Source: Candidatus Poribacteria bacterium
GTDB taxonomy: Bacteria; Poribacteria; WGA-4E; WGA-3G
Length of the DNA stretch: 64,000 nucleotides
Direction: 5' to 3'
NCBI GenBank assembly: GCA_958295945.1
Contig: OY282386.1
Location: 2,617,864 to 2,681,863 of the forward strand
Each line of letters opens with the position of its first letter. Positions within the stretch are counted from its first letter, which is position 1. A model generated the notes under the pieces. It was given only the letters and a program-made list of their open reading frames with translations, ran no database searches and was not told where the DNA came from. A program made the position numbers and the translations under genes. This document shows positions 8,965 to 17,412 of this stretch, piece by piece.

Positions 8965-9858
8965 TCAACTTGGAAGAGATACTTGCTCTTTTGCGTGATA
9001 GGAACTACGGACTAAGGGACCTGATTCAACATGTCTAAAACCCATTTCTAACCCCACATCTTTTAGTTCGGCAAACTCTTCTGGTGTGTAGTAACGTTGA
9101 ATGGGTAGATGGCGTGGGGATGGTGAGAGATATTGTCCTATAGTCAGGATATCGCATCCAGTGTGCTGAATATCCTGCATAGTTTCCAATAGTTCAACTA
9201 CTGTTTCACCCAAACCAACCATGAGTCCTGATTTTGTGAGTATATTTGGATTTAGTTTTTTACCTGTTTTGAGGAGTGTCAGAGTTTGTTGGTAATTTGC
9301 GTAGGGACGTGCGCGTCGGTAAAGACGTTCCACTGTTTCTGTATTGTGATTGAGCACCTCTGGTTCTGCATTCACAATGACTTCAAGCGCATCCCAATTT
9401 CCTTCTAAATCGGGAATAAGCACTTCAACGGTACAATCTGGTCGTTGTTTGCGTGCTTCATAGATGCAATCTGCGAAGATGGATGCACCACCATCCGGTA
9501 AATCATCACGGTTAACGGAAGTAATCACCACGTGATTCAACTTCAAGTGTGCAACCGCTTCACCAAGTCGTCTTGGCTCATCAACGTCTATACTATTGGG
9601 ATTTCCTTTCTTCACCGCACAGAACATACATCGGCGTGTGCAAACATCACCTAAAATCATAAATGTTGCAGTGCGACTGTTCCAGCATTCCCCAATGTTT
9701 GGACAACGTGCCTCTTCACAGACAGTATGCAGTTGCAAATCACGCATGAGTTTTTTTAACTCTGTGTAGTTATCACCGCCAGGGATACGAGCCTTAATCC
9801 ATGATGGGTGTCTGCGTTTGGTAGAATTTGCGGTGATGATTGGGAGGGATCTCATCAT
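8965..9858 (-). CDS. lipA: Lipoyl synthase
   Basis: A 297-residue radical-SAM enzyme that inserts sulfur into octanoyl groups to make lipoyl cofactor. The auxiliary cluster ligands are in CEEARCPNIGEC and the radical-SAM CxxxCxxC is CTRRCMFC. The C-terminal VRSSYHA supplies the serine ligand of the auxiliary cluster. All seven cluster ligands are present and the length is normal. It is the last gene of a same-strand run with lepB, selB and tRNA-Sec upstream. lipB is not in the window. Confidence 0.93.
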   Translation of the reverse strand: MMRSLPIITANSTKRRHPSWIKARIPGGDNYTELKKLMRDLQLHTVCEEARCPNIGECWNSRTATFMILGDVCTRRCMFCAVKKGNPNSIDVDEPRRLGEAVAHLKLNHVVITSVNRDDLPDGGASIFADCIYEARKQRPDCTVEVLIPDLEGNWDALEVIVNAEPEVLNHNTETVERLYRRARPYANYQQTLTLLKTGKKLNPNILTKSGLMVGLGETVVELLETMQDIQHTGCDILTIGQYLSPSPRHLPIQRYYTPEEFAELKDVGLEMGFRHVESGPLVRSSYHAKEQVSLPS

Positions 9859-9897
9859 TTTGTTTCCAATTTTACTCGTAATGGTTCACTTGGAAAA

Positions 9898-9991
9898 TGG
9901 CGGGAGAGGGTGGGAATCGAACCCACCTATCCACTTGCATGGACAAGCCGGTTTTGAAGACCGGTAGAGCCACCAGACCCTATCCTCCCCC
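9898..9991 (-). tRNA. selC: tRNA-Sec (anticodon TCA)
   Basis: Reading the minus strand from 9991, the 94-base sequence folds as a selenocysteine tRNA. The acceptor stem has 8 pairs (GGGGGAGG with CCTCTCCC, one G-U). A 6-pair D stem (AGGGTC with GGCTCT) closes the four-base loop TGGT. The anticodon stem CCGGT/ACCGG holds the loop CTTCAAA, with TCA at 9957-9955. A long variable arm (TCCA/TGGA) and a T arm (GTGGG-TTCGATT-CCCAC) follow. Discriminator G and an encoded CCA end at 9898. The 8-bp acceptor and 6-bp D stem are hallmarks of bacterial tRNA-Sec. It sits directly after selB. Confidence 0.95.
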
Positions 9992-10025
9992 ATAAATTAG
10001 ATAAAGAAAATTGTAAACATCGATT

Positions 10026-11960
10026 TTATTTCTGTCTGGATGATAATCTGCGGACGTTTCCATCTCTGACGGTAACACTTTGCGTGTCACAATACTCAAG
10101 AAAAGGAACTGCATATTTCCGCGATGTCTTTGCCAATTCCCGAAATTCTGCGACTGATATTGTTTCATTTTTTTGTAAATAATCGGTTAATGACTCTGTT
10201 ATATCCTCATAGACTTTTTTATGAATGAAGTAATTGTCCGCCGCCTTAATAAACTGACCCAAATTCAATAATGCATAAAATGTGGACTCAATCACTTGGG
10301 GTGTATATTCTGACAGTAGCGTATTCAGTTCTTTTAGACTGGGTGTATTGATGCCAGCATTGAGAAATAAATTCTCCAACGTTTCTTTTGCGGTTGACTC
10401 TTCTTCAGAGAATTGTATTTCATGGGATGCTAATCGTAGCAAATTTCCATCTTTGACTAACTCTTTGGTTTTAATGAGTTGGTCAGTGATTTTTTCAAAT
10501 GCCACCTCATCCAGTCCAAGTTCCCGACTCAATTGTGAACTGTTTTGACCTGCCTGCAAAGGTTGTGATTCATGAAATTCGGACAGTGCTGCTAACAACC
10601 TTTTTGTAACGTCTGTGGTGCGGACAGCATCGGAAACAAGTGGCGTTCTTGCAGATTTATCCCAGCGAACAATTTTCCCTTCAGATTCCAAGGTGTTTAG
10701 TATGTCTTTTACTTCAGATTGTGAGTAGGGTAAATAGTAATATAGGAAGGATTCTTCTACGCATAGTGTCGGACTATTTTCTAATAGTGCATTGACGACC
10801 TGTGTGTCGTCAGCTTCTTCCCATTGTGCTAATGTGTTGATGGTTTCTTGCGTGAACCTCTTGTGTTTCGGTGCGAATGGGTTGATGACTTCTCCACCAC
10901 CTACAGTATACTGTGCAGAAAAATCGCGTAATATAATTCTATCTCCTCTGAAGGTTAGTATGGGTTGTTCTAAGCGAAGTTGGACTTGTACTTTGTCACC
11001 CGGTAGAATTGCTTCATCAACCAACAGGATCAATCTACAAAAAAGCTCGCGTGTGCCAAGATAGGCACGAAAACGTCCCCAATGTTCAAGCATTCTTGGA
11101 AACGAGGTTAAAACCTGTAAAGAGATGTCAATATTATCTGTTACCCTTGAAAATTCACTTGGACATATCACATCCCCGCGTTGTATTTCGTCTGCAGTTG
11201 TGCCAGACAGATTTAGAGCAGTTCTTTGTCCGGCATGTGCCACGTTCGCGGGTTCATTATGCACTTGTATTCCTCGAACACGGACGGTGTCTCCTTGTGG
11301 TAGTATTACCATCCGCTGATCTTTATTGATTGAACCGCCGATAAGTGTTCCCGTAACTACGTCACCAAATCCTTCCACTTTAAAAACACGATCAACATAC
11401 AATCTTGGAATTCCATCATGTTCTTGTGCTTTATTCGCAAGGTCTACCTGTTGAACAATCGTCTGTTTTAAATCGTCAATTCCGTCACCAGTGATGGAGG
11501 ATACACTCACTGGTGGGATACCTTCCAGTGAAGTACCAACGAGCATCTCCTGTGTCATCTCCGTTGCTTCTTCCAATTCATCAGGCGATGCTAAATCAGA
11601 CTTTGTCATGACAAGAATGCCATTTGAGATGTTGAGCAGGTCTAATATAGCTAAGTGTTCAAGTGTCTGTTCTTGCACCCCCTCTTTTGCATCAACGACA
11701 AAAAGGACAACGTCCATTCCATAAGCACCCGACAACATATTGCGTATAAACTTCTCGTGACCGGGAACATCAACAATCCCAGCGCGTGAATTATCTGGTA
11801 GGTCAAAGTATGCAAAACCTAACTCAATGGATAAACCGCGTTCTCGTTCCTCCTTTAGTCTGTCAGTTTGAATGCCTGTGAGAGCACCTACCAGAGCAGT
11901 TTTCCCATGGTCAACATGTCCAGCAGTACCGATGATAAGGTGTCGTCTGTCTTGCTGCAT
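10026..11960 (-). CDS. selB: Selenocysteine-specific elongation factor SelB
   Basis: A 644-residue GTPase that delivers Sec-tRNA to UGA codons marked by a SECIS hairpin. The G domain has G1 GHVDHGKT, G3 DVPGHEKF and G4 TKSD. EF-Tu-like beta barrels cover about 175-360. The C-terminal half (about 380-640) is a run of winged-helix modules, the SelB part that binds SECIS RNA and is absent from EF-Tu. It starts in a one-base TGATG overlap with the lepB stop, so it is translationally coupled to lepB. tRNA-Sec lies 34 bases downstream. selA and selD are not in this window. Confidence 0.95.
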   Translation of the reverse strand: MQQDRRHLIIGTAGHVDHGKTALVGALTGIQTDRLKEERERGLSIELGFAYFDLPDNSRAGIVDVPGHEKFIRNMLSGAYGMDVVLFVVDAKEGVQEQTLEHLAILDLLNISNGILVMTKSDLASPDELEEATEMTQEMLVGTSLEGIPPVSVSSITGDGIDDLKQTIVQQVDLANKAQEHDGIPRLYVDRVFKVEGFGDVVTGTLIGGSINKDQRMVILPQGDTVRVRGIQVHNEPANVAHAGQRTALNLSGTTADEIQRGDVICPSEFSRVTDNIDISLQVLTSFPRMLEHWGRFRAYLGTRELFCRLILLVDEAILPGDKVQVQLRLEQPILTFRGDRIILRDFSAQYTVGGGEVINPFAPKHKRFTQETINTLAQWEEADDTQVVNALLENSPTLCVEESFLYYYLPYSQSEVKDILNTLESEGKIVRWDKSARTPLVSDAVRTTDVTKRLLAALSEFHESQPLQAGQNSSQLSRELGLDEVAFEKITDQLIKTKELVKDGNLLRLASHEIQFSEEESTAKETLENLFLNAGINTPSLKELNTLLSEYTPQVIESTFYALLNLGQFIKAADNYFIHKKVYEDITESLTDYLQKNETISVAEFRELAKTSRKYAVPFLEYCDTQSVTVRDGNVRRLSSRQK

Positions 11961-12751
11961 CAGTTGAGTCCATCATCTGTGTGGATGAGTTTACCAATAC
12001 GGTTGAATCTTATATTTTCTATAATCTTCCACACTTCCCATATTTTGGGTTTTGCTTGTCCATTTGCTTGTCCAAATGACCAATATACCATGAACGCTTG
12101 TCCTTTGATACGATCAACATGCACTGGTCCCCAAGCGCGACTGTCACTGCTTTGATCTCGATTATCACCCATTGCAAAGACATGATCTTTTGGAACAAGA
12201 AACGGCTTGCCATTGGGAAATTTGCTTTTAAACTGACTATCTGTCAATGTGTAATCCGCGTATAATTTTTCATCTCTCATATAATCTTCCGTTTTTCGGA
12301 ATGGTGGAAAATCACCTTGCCTAACGAAACGTCCGTCTACGTATTTGGTGTAACTACTATCGTCAACCTGTATACCGTTGACATAGAGATTTCTACCCTC
12401 TGTGTGAACTGTATCACCTTCTACTGCCACAATGCGTTTGATGAAGTTGCGATCTGTTTCATGCGGAGGAATAAATACAAAAACATCACCCCGTGCAGGT
12501 TCATGAAAGTCAAAGACTCTAATGTCCGTTCCAGGAATTTTGAAACCGTAGATAAACTTGCAAACCAGAATTCTGTCGCCGATGAGGAGTGTATCTTCCA
12601 TTGAGCCGGAAGGTATTTTGAATGCTTCTACAACAAAAGGTCGTATGAACCCAAAAACAAGTATGAGTGCAACTGCGATTACTTGGGTATATTCCCAGAC
12701 GACTGTTTTGCGGAATTTTTGCCATTTGGACAATTGAGCATCAGTACTCAT
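11960..12751 (-). CDS. lepB: Signal peptidase I
   Basis: A 263-residue inner-membrane protease that removes signal peptides from exported proteins. A single transmembrane anchor spans about residues 22-41. The catalytic serine is Ser50 in IPSGSM and the general-base lysine is Lys105 in NFIKRIVAVEGD. The downstream box MGDNRDQSSDSRAWG is complete. Length is normal for family S26A. The stop overlaps the selB start by one base. The selenoprotein gene lies 125 bases upstream on the same strand, separated by a hairpin repeat. Confidence 0.93.
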   Translation of the reverse strand: MSTDAQLSKWQKFRKTVVWEYTQVIAVALILVFGFIRPFVVEAFKIPSGSMEDTLLIGDRILVCKFIYGFKIPGTDIRVFDFHEPARGDVFVFIPPHETDRNFIKRIVAVEGDTVHTEGRNLYVNGIQVDDSSYTKYVDGRFVRQGDFPPFRKTEDYMRDEKLYADYTLTDSQFKSKFPNGKPFLVPKDHVFAMGDNRDQSSDSRAWGPVHVDRIKGQAFMVYWSFGQANGQAKPKIWEVWKIIENIRFNRIGKLIHTDDGLN

Positions 12752-12820
12752 TATGTATGAAAACCGTAAATAATACGGTTACCCCTTTCTATAAAAACGT
12801 GAGTTGGGTATATCTGTTAT

Positions 12821-12849
12821 AGGTTGGGTTTCGTTCCTCAACCCAACCT
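12821..12849. repeat. Perfect 10-bp hairpin repeat between lepB and the selenoprotein gene
   Basis: AGGTTGGGTT at 12821-12830 pairs perfectly with AACCCAACCT at 12840-12849 around a nine-base loop. It lies downstream of the selenoprotein stop on the minus strand and upstream of lepB. It lacks a long T run, so it looks more like a dispersed repeat unit than a classical terminator, but it could weaken read-through into lepB. Confidence 0.55.
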
Positions 12850-12876
12850 ACAATCACCTATAGAAGCAAGAAAGAA

Positions 12877-14151
12877 TCAGTCAAGACCTTCCAATGCACT
12901 TATAATACTGGAAGAAGAAGTCCTTGAAGACAGCGAACCAAGAGCTTTCCATCCGATCGTTCCATCTGTCTTAATGATAAAGACTGAAGGACGGGCAATA
13001 TGGTCACTACCTGAAGCTAATACGTTGTAGGCAGAGATTGCCGTTTTGCCGGTATCTGATAGCACAGTGAACGTGAGACTCTGATCATCAACCATTCCCT
13101 TAGCACCGCTAGTGTCATCGGAACTGATCGCGATGAGCGATCCGCCTGCATCTATAATATCATCGTAGTTGTCTTGCAACTCACCGAGTTGCCCTTGACA
13201 AACCGGTCACCACCAACCCCGGTAAAACAAAATTACTATATTACTGCTACCACCGATGTTACCGTCAAAACTGTAGGTGTTTCCATCACTGTCATCCACA
13301 GAGAATGTTGGTGCCGTGACACCGAGTCTTAAGCCTTCACCACGAGCCAGCGGTTGAAGCTGCACAGGTGCTGATTTTGTTGTGAAGGTAATGCTAACTA
13401 CCTTTTCATTATCAGCACTGTCTTTGACAGTCCCCTTTATTTGGTATGTAGTATCGTGACTGAGTTCTTGACCAGAACCTTTTGTGATCGTGATGGTCTT
13501 CCCTGAAATCGTTGCTGTCCAACCGACATCTATATCGTTTTTATACAATTTCAGTTCTCCACTACCGATTGTTTCATTGAAGGTAACCGTGATGCCATTT
13601 GCAGACACTGTTGTCGGGTCAACATCCACTGCACCGTTAGCAGTGCTACTGGTTGAAACTTCTGGCGCGGTTGAATCTTCAACGTTATAGTTCAGTGTTT
13701 TGCTTCCGTCGCCGTTTGTCCACTCAATTTTCAGAGTAAGTGAGCCTTCCGTGAAAGGACCGCTAATAGTCCGTGACGTGCCTGAACCTGCGACTATCTC
13801 TCCATTCACAGTTACTTCACCGGGGTCGTTGTCAAATGTGATTTCAATACTATCATTTACCTTAATATTCCCGTCTGCGGGATCCGCACTCACAAATGCA
13901 GCATCGGGTGTTTGAGGTTCCTCGGATGTCTCCTCTTCCGTAGTTTCAGTCTCAGGAGTCTCCTCTTCCTTTGAATCATCGGTTGTCATAGAAGGATCCT
14001 TCATCGTACCTACGGATGTAACTACTTCATCCTCTGTCGGACCTCCATCTTCAGACACCGTCATAGGTTTCATAACCTGACTTTGCATTTCATCACATCC
14101 CACAGCAAATACAATTAAGAATGTGATTGATATTATATACAATATTTTCAT
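12877..14151 (-). CDS. Lipoprotein selenoprotein: Ig-like domains plus AhpC/TSA redoxin with UxxC motif
   Basis: A 424-residue protein if the in-frame TGA at 13209-13207 is read as selenocysteine. The first 314 codons end FYRGWW; after the TGA the same frame continues PVCQGQLGELQDNYDD to a true stop at 12877. Together these give the redoxin active-site motif with Sec at residue 315 and Cys at 318 (U-P-V-C), where relatives have CxxC. A lipoprotein signal ends at Cys19 (lipobox AVGC). An acidic Glu/Asp/Thr linker (about 30-90) follows, then Ig-like segments (about 88-280) and the redoxin domain (about 285-424). A SECIS-like hairpin follows the UGA, and selB and tRNA-Sec lie downstream on the same strand. 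It probably reduces peroxides or thiols outside the inner membrane. Confidence 0.88.
13169..13201 (-). promoter_or_regulatory. SECIS-like hairpin for selenocysteine insertion
   Basis: On the minus strand the mRNA after the UGA folds into an outer stem TTGTC/GACAA, an internal loop (AAGG against AA), and a perfect 7-bp inner stem GCAACTC/GAGTTGC closed by the loop GGT. The GGU apex lies 22-24 bases after the UGA. This fits known bacterial SECIS elements, which place a small loop with a G-U about 16-37 bases after the codon. It overlaps the coding sequence, as bacterial SECIS elements do. Confidence 0.78.
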
Positions 14152-14202
14152 TAAATATTCCCTTTATACGTTTTATTTTAATGGATTATTTTACCAATTC
14201 TA

Positions 14203-14376
14203 TTAAAACGAATGTTTGTTACTAACTTCCAAACTTCCCACAACTTCATCGGTCGGTTTGCGGTTGACCACATGACCATGATGGAAGAACCCAAAAACGA
14301 AGATCAGTACGAATACAAATCCCTTAATCTGATGCAATTTTGCTGTTTTTATTTTGGTTAGTTGTGATTGCTTCAT
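14203..14376 (-). CDS. Small hydrophobic protein, function unknown
   Basis: A possible 57-residue protein (starts MKQSQLTKIKTAKLHQIKG) with a basic N-terminus, one hydrophobic segment (FVFVLIFVFGFF, about residues 22-33) and a polar tail. AGGTGA sits about six bases before the ATG at 14376, overlapping the end of the beta-helix gene, so re-initiation is plausible. A GTG at 14385 would add three residues. No family is recognised. It could also be a chance frame, as it is short. Confidence 0.4.
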   Translation of the reverse strand: MKQSQLTKIKTAKLHQIKGFVFVLIFVFGFFHHGHVVNRKPTDEVVGSLEVSNKHSF

Positions 14377-14385
14377 ACGGATCAC

Positions 14386-15813
14386 CTATCTTCGTTTCAA
14401 ATCTGCCCATTTTACCAATCGTTTTCCGTGATGGGAAACAGATAGTGGATCTTCTTTCTCTTGTTCCTGCTCATTTTTTTCCTGCTCCACTTCTTCCTGC
14501 ACATCTTCTTCTTGGTCAGCTTCATCACGTTTTCCCATTCCTTCAGCAGGACTATTTGGTTGGAGTGTAAAATCACCAGCGTCTGCATTAACAAACAGCG
14601 GGTCTTCATCTATGTTGTCCACATAGCCTAAAAATCTCTGTCTGCCATCGGGATCAATTCCCATAAGACCATTTTTAATATTGCATGACTTAATGGTTAC
14701 GGATCCTTGTGCAAATACTTCAGCATGTGTTCCATCAGAAGTATTATTCCACACGATTGAATTTGTCAAGGTAAGATGCCCTCGGTCATTAACGTAAATA
14801 CCACCACCCCTATTTCCTGCAGTGTTTTGTGTAATTGTACAATATTTGACAGAGGCGTTGCCAAATCTTGTAAGATCCCATATACCTCCGCCATTCTTCG
14901 TAGCAGTATTGTTTGCAATCACGCAATCCGTGGCAGTTAACCGCGAAGTTGCGCTGCAAAATATGCCACCACCATTTTCCGCTGTATTCTTATCTATAAT
15001 CGAATTCTGAATTGTAATGCCGGAATAGTCTTGACATATTAAACCACCGCCAGAATTTTCAGTGATGTGGCAAGTTGTTAATCCTGCTCCAGCGAAAGAA
15101 TCGAGACTTATACCTCGTCTACCGTTATTCGAAACAGTACAATTATCGATAATTGCGCTTTCAAGCACGCAGTAAATCCCGTTACCCGTATTGTCAGAAA
15201 TAGTACAATTCTTGATAGTCGGTACTATCAAGGTTTCAACCAAACTAACATTATCCTGAATAACATCATCCCGAATAAGCGTTAAAAGGAAATCAATTCC
15301 TCCAATGAGTATACCTGACCCAATATTACGTGAGATAATGGTGTCTGTAACGTTTAGAGCGGAATTAAGACAATATATGCCAGGTCTCAGATTATCCTTA
15401 ACCACACAGTTTTTAATTGTAGGTGAAACAGAAATAAGAGTGATTGCTCCACCAAATTGATGCAATCCATTGATAATAGTAAATCCATCCAATACCGCTT
15501 TGTTTGTCTCTCCATTGTGGAAATAAAATCCTCTGGTTTCAAGTTTCTCCTCACAGTCAATAATCGTTGTGTCAGCACCATTACGAGACTGGACGGTTAT
15601 ACTTTTTCCTTTAAAATCAATGTTCACATTTCCTTCACCTTTGTAGATGCCATCATCTACCAAAACAGTATCACCATTTTGTGATGCATTAATACCGTCT
15701 TGAATTGTCGGTTGGTCTGCAGGTACATTGATCGTAGCTGCAAAAGTAAGTGGACATAAAAAAGAGAAACACACAATAATTATTGAATAGGCGAACATTC
15801 TAATTTGTTTCAT
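14386..15813 (-). CDS. Secreted right-handed parallel beta-helix protein
   Basis: A 475-residue exported protein. The signal peptide is about residues 1-25 (SIIIVCFSFLCPLTFAA). The mature start is TINVPADQPTIQDGI, typical of pectin-lyase-like and NosD-like beta-helix proteins. Repeating units such as NGGGIFCSATSRLTATDC and IENCTVSNNGRRGI run to about residue 420. A highly acidic Glu/Gln-rich stretch (about 430-460) follows. The C-terminus ends HGKRLVKWADLKRR. The start at 15813 has AGGAG upstream; an extended frame to 15894 would put the signal peptide inside. The 15970-17358 gene is a paralog. Likely binds or acts on polysaccharide; no catalytic residues can be assigned. Confidence 0.82.
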   Translation of the reverse strand: MKQIRMFAYSIIIVCFSFLCPLTFAATINVPADQPTIQDGINASQNGDTVLVDDGIYKGEGNVNIDFKGKSITVQSRNGADTTIIDCEEKLETRGFYFHNGETNKAVLDGFTIINGLHQFGGAITLISVSPTIKNCVVKDNLRPGIYCLNSALNVTDTIISRNIGSGILIGGIDFLLTLIRDDVIQDNVSLVETLIVPTIKNCTISDNTGNGIYCVLESAIIDNCTVSNNGRRGISLDSFAGAGLTTCHITENSGGGLICQDYSGITIQNSIIDKNTAENGGGIFCSATSRLTATDCVIANNTATKNGGGIWDLTRFGNASVKYCTITQNTAGNRGGGIYVNDRGHLTLTNSIVWNNTSDGTHAEVFAQGSVTIKSCNIKNGLMGIDPDGRQRFLGYVDNIDEDPLFVNADAGDFTLQPNSPAEGMGKRDEADQEEDVQEEVEQEKNEQEQEKEDPLSVSHHGKRLVKWADLKRR

Positions 15814-15969
15814 GTCTTTTCTCCTATGGATGAGTATAATCTCTTGTTTTGTTTCTAAAACTCCAATGTGGACAATGTTTAACTCAATAAACACCGTTCC
15901 AATAACCTTAGTTCCACCATAAGATTTGTTGGGGTCATACGGCTATTTATTCAACAAAAGTTCCAATTG

Positions 15970-17358
15970 CTATCTTCGTTTTAAATCTGCCCATCTTACC
16001 AAACGTTTTCCATGTTGTGAGACAGCAGTTGGACCGACATGAAACGTTTGTACTCCCATCGCTTCAGCCGGACTACCAGGCTTAAGACGATAATCACCTG
16101 AGTCTGCATCAACGAACATCGGATCCTCATCTATGTTGTTTTCATAGATAAAATCCTCACCATCAGGTTCGTAATCTATACCATCAAGTCCATCCCTAAT
16201 ATCACTAAACCTAATAACTACCTGCCTACCTGCAGCGAATACCTCCGCGTGTGTCCCTTCAGACTTATTCCCCCAAACAATTGAATTGGTTAGGTCAAAA
16301 CCACTAAGAAACATCTTAGCATATATCCCACCACCTTTTTCGTGGGCAGTGTTTTGTGTAATTGTGCAATACTTGACCACTGTTCCGCCCCATTTCGATG
16401 TCACCTCAATACCACCGCCATTCTTGGTTGCTGTGTTTCGTGCAATTACACAGTCCGTGGCCGCTAATACTGAAGTTAGACTACAAAAAATCCCTCCACC
16501 ATATTCTGCTGTATTTCCCACTATGATAGAATTTTGAATTTCCATAACAGAATATTCACGTACTTCTAAACCACCACCACGGTTTTGCTCTATTCGGCAA
16601 TTTGTGATAGGATTCCTGGTGCGTGCCTCGATATTAAAAAAAATACCTCGTCCACTGTTATTGGAGATAATGCACTCATTAATTATCGGGTTGACAGAAG
16701 ATAGTGCATAGATTCCGCTACCGGTATTGTCAGTAATAGAGCAATTTTCTATTGTGGGTGTTGCATCAGTTTCTCTCAAAACAACCCCATCCCTCCACCA
16801 AACACCATGTATGCATATTCCGCCCCCAGAAGTATTTCTTGCTTCATTTCGGATAATTGTGCAGTCGGTTATAATCGGATCTGCATTAAAAATATATATG
16901 CCTCCACCAAGACCAGTCCAACTTCCGTTCCTACGTGCTTCGTTGCTATCAAGGACACAGTTTTTAATTGTTGGGGAAGCATAACTAAGATAGATACCAC
17001 CACCCAATATATGGACCCCATTTTTAATTGTAAAGCCATCTAACACCGAATCAATCGTTTCATCATTATGGAAGGTAAAACCTCTGGTCTCAAGAATTTT
17101 CTCACAATCAATTATCGTTGCATCAGCACCATTACGAGACTTTAGCGTTAGCATTTTCCCCTTGAAATCAATATTAACATTTCCTTCGCCTTTGTAGGTG
17201 CCATCATCTACCAAAACAGTGTCACCGTTTTGTGCGGTATCAATACCAGCTTGAATTGTCGGTTGATCGGCTGGCACATTGATCGTAGCTGCGAAAGTAA
17301 ATGAACTGAATAGAGAAAGCAATACGATGAATAATACATTGATATAGATATACTTCAT
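15970..17358 (-). CDS. Secreted right-handed parallel beta-helix protein, paralog
   Basis: A 462-residue exported protein with a signal peptide (about 1-23) and the same TINVPADQPTIQAGI mature start as the downstream gene. Beta-helix coils with N-G-G-G-I and N-S-x-G-x-G repeats occupy most of the chain (ILGGGIYLSYASPTIKNC). It keeps the tail HGKRLVRWADLKRR but lacks the acidic stretch of its neighbour. A GGAGG precedes the ATG. The two genes lie in tandem, 156 bases apart from stop to start, and share long similar blocks, pointing to an older gene duplication. Substrate unknown. Confidence 0.83.
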   Translation of the reverse strand: MKYIYINVLFIVLLSLFSSFTFAATINVPADQPTIQAGIDTAQNGDTVLVDDGTYKGEGNVNIDFKGKMLTLKSRNGADATIIDCEKILETRGFTFHNDETIDSVLDGFTIKNGVHILGGGIYLSYASPTIKNCVLDSNEARRNGSWTGLGGGIYIFNADPIITDCTIIRNEARNTSGGGICIHGVWWRDGVVLRETDATPTIENCSITDNTGSGIYALSSVNPIINECIISNNSGRGIFFNIEARTRNPITNCRIEQNRGGGLEVREYSVMEIQNSIIVGNTAEYGGGIFCSLTSVLAATDCVIARNTATKNGGGIEVTSKWGGTVVKYCTITQNTAHEKGGGIYAKMFLSGFDLTNSIVWGNKSEGTHAEVFAAGRQVVIRFSDIRDGLDGIDYEPDGEDFIYENNIDEDPMFVDADSGDYRLKPGSPAEAMGVQTFHVGPTAVSQHGKRLVRWADLKRR

Positions 17359-17412
17359 GATTGTCCTCCTGAAAATGAATTAATCCCTATGGTCGCTATG
17401 GCTATGTATATG

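Noticed and set aside
13079-13179. A separate small redoxin gene starting at MQDNYDD (13179)
   Set aside because: Frame and similarity continue upstream through the TGA, and the active-site Cys and its context lie before this ATG. It is the second half of the selenoprotein gene.
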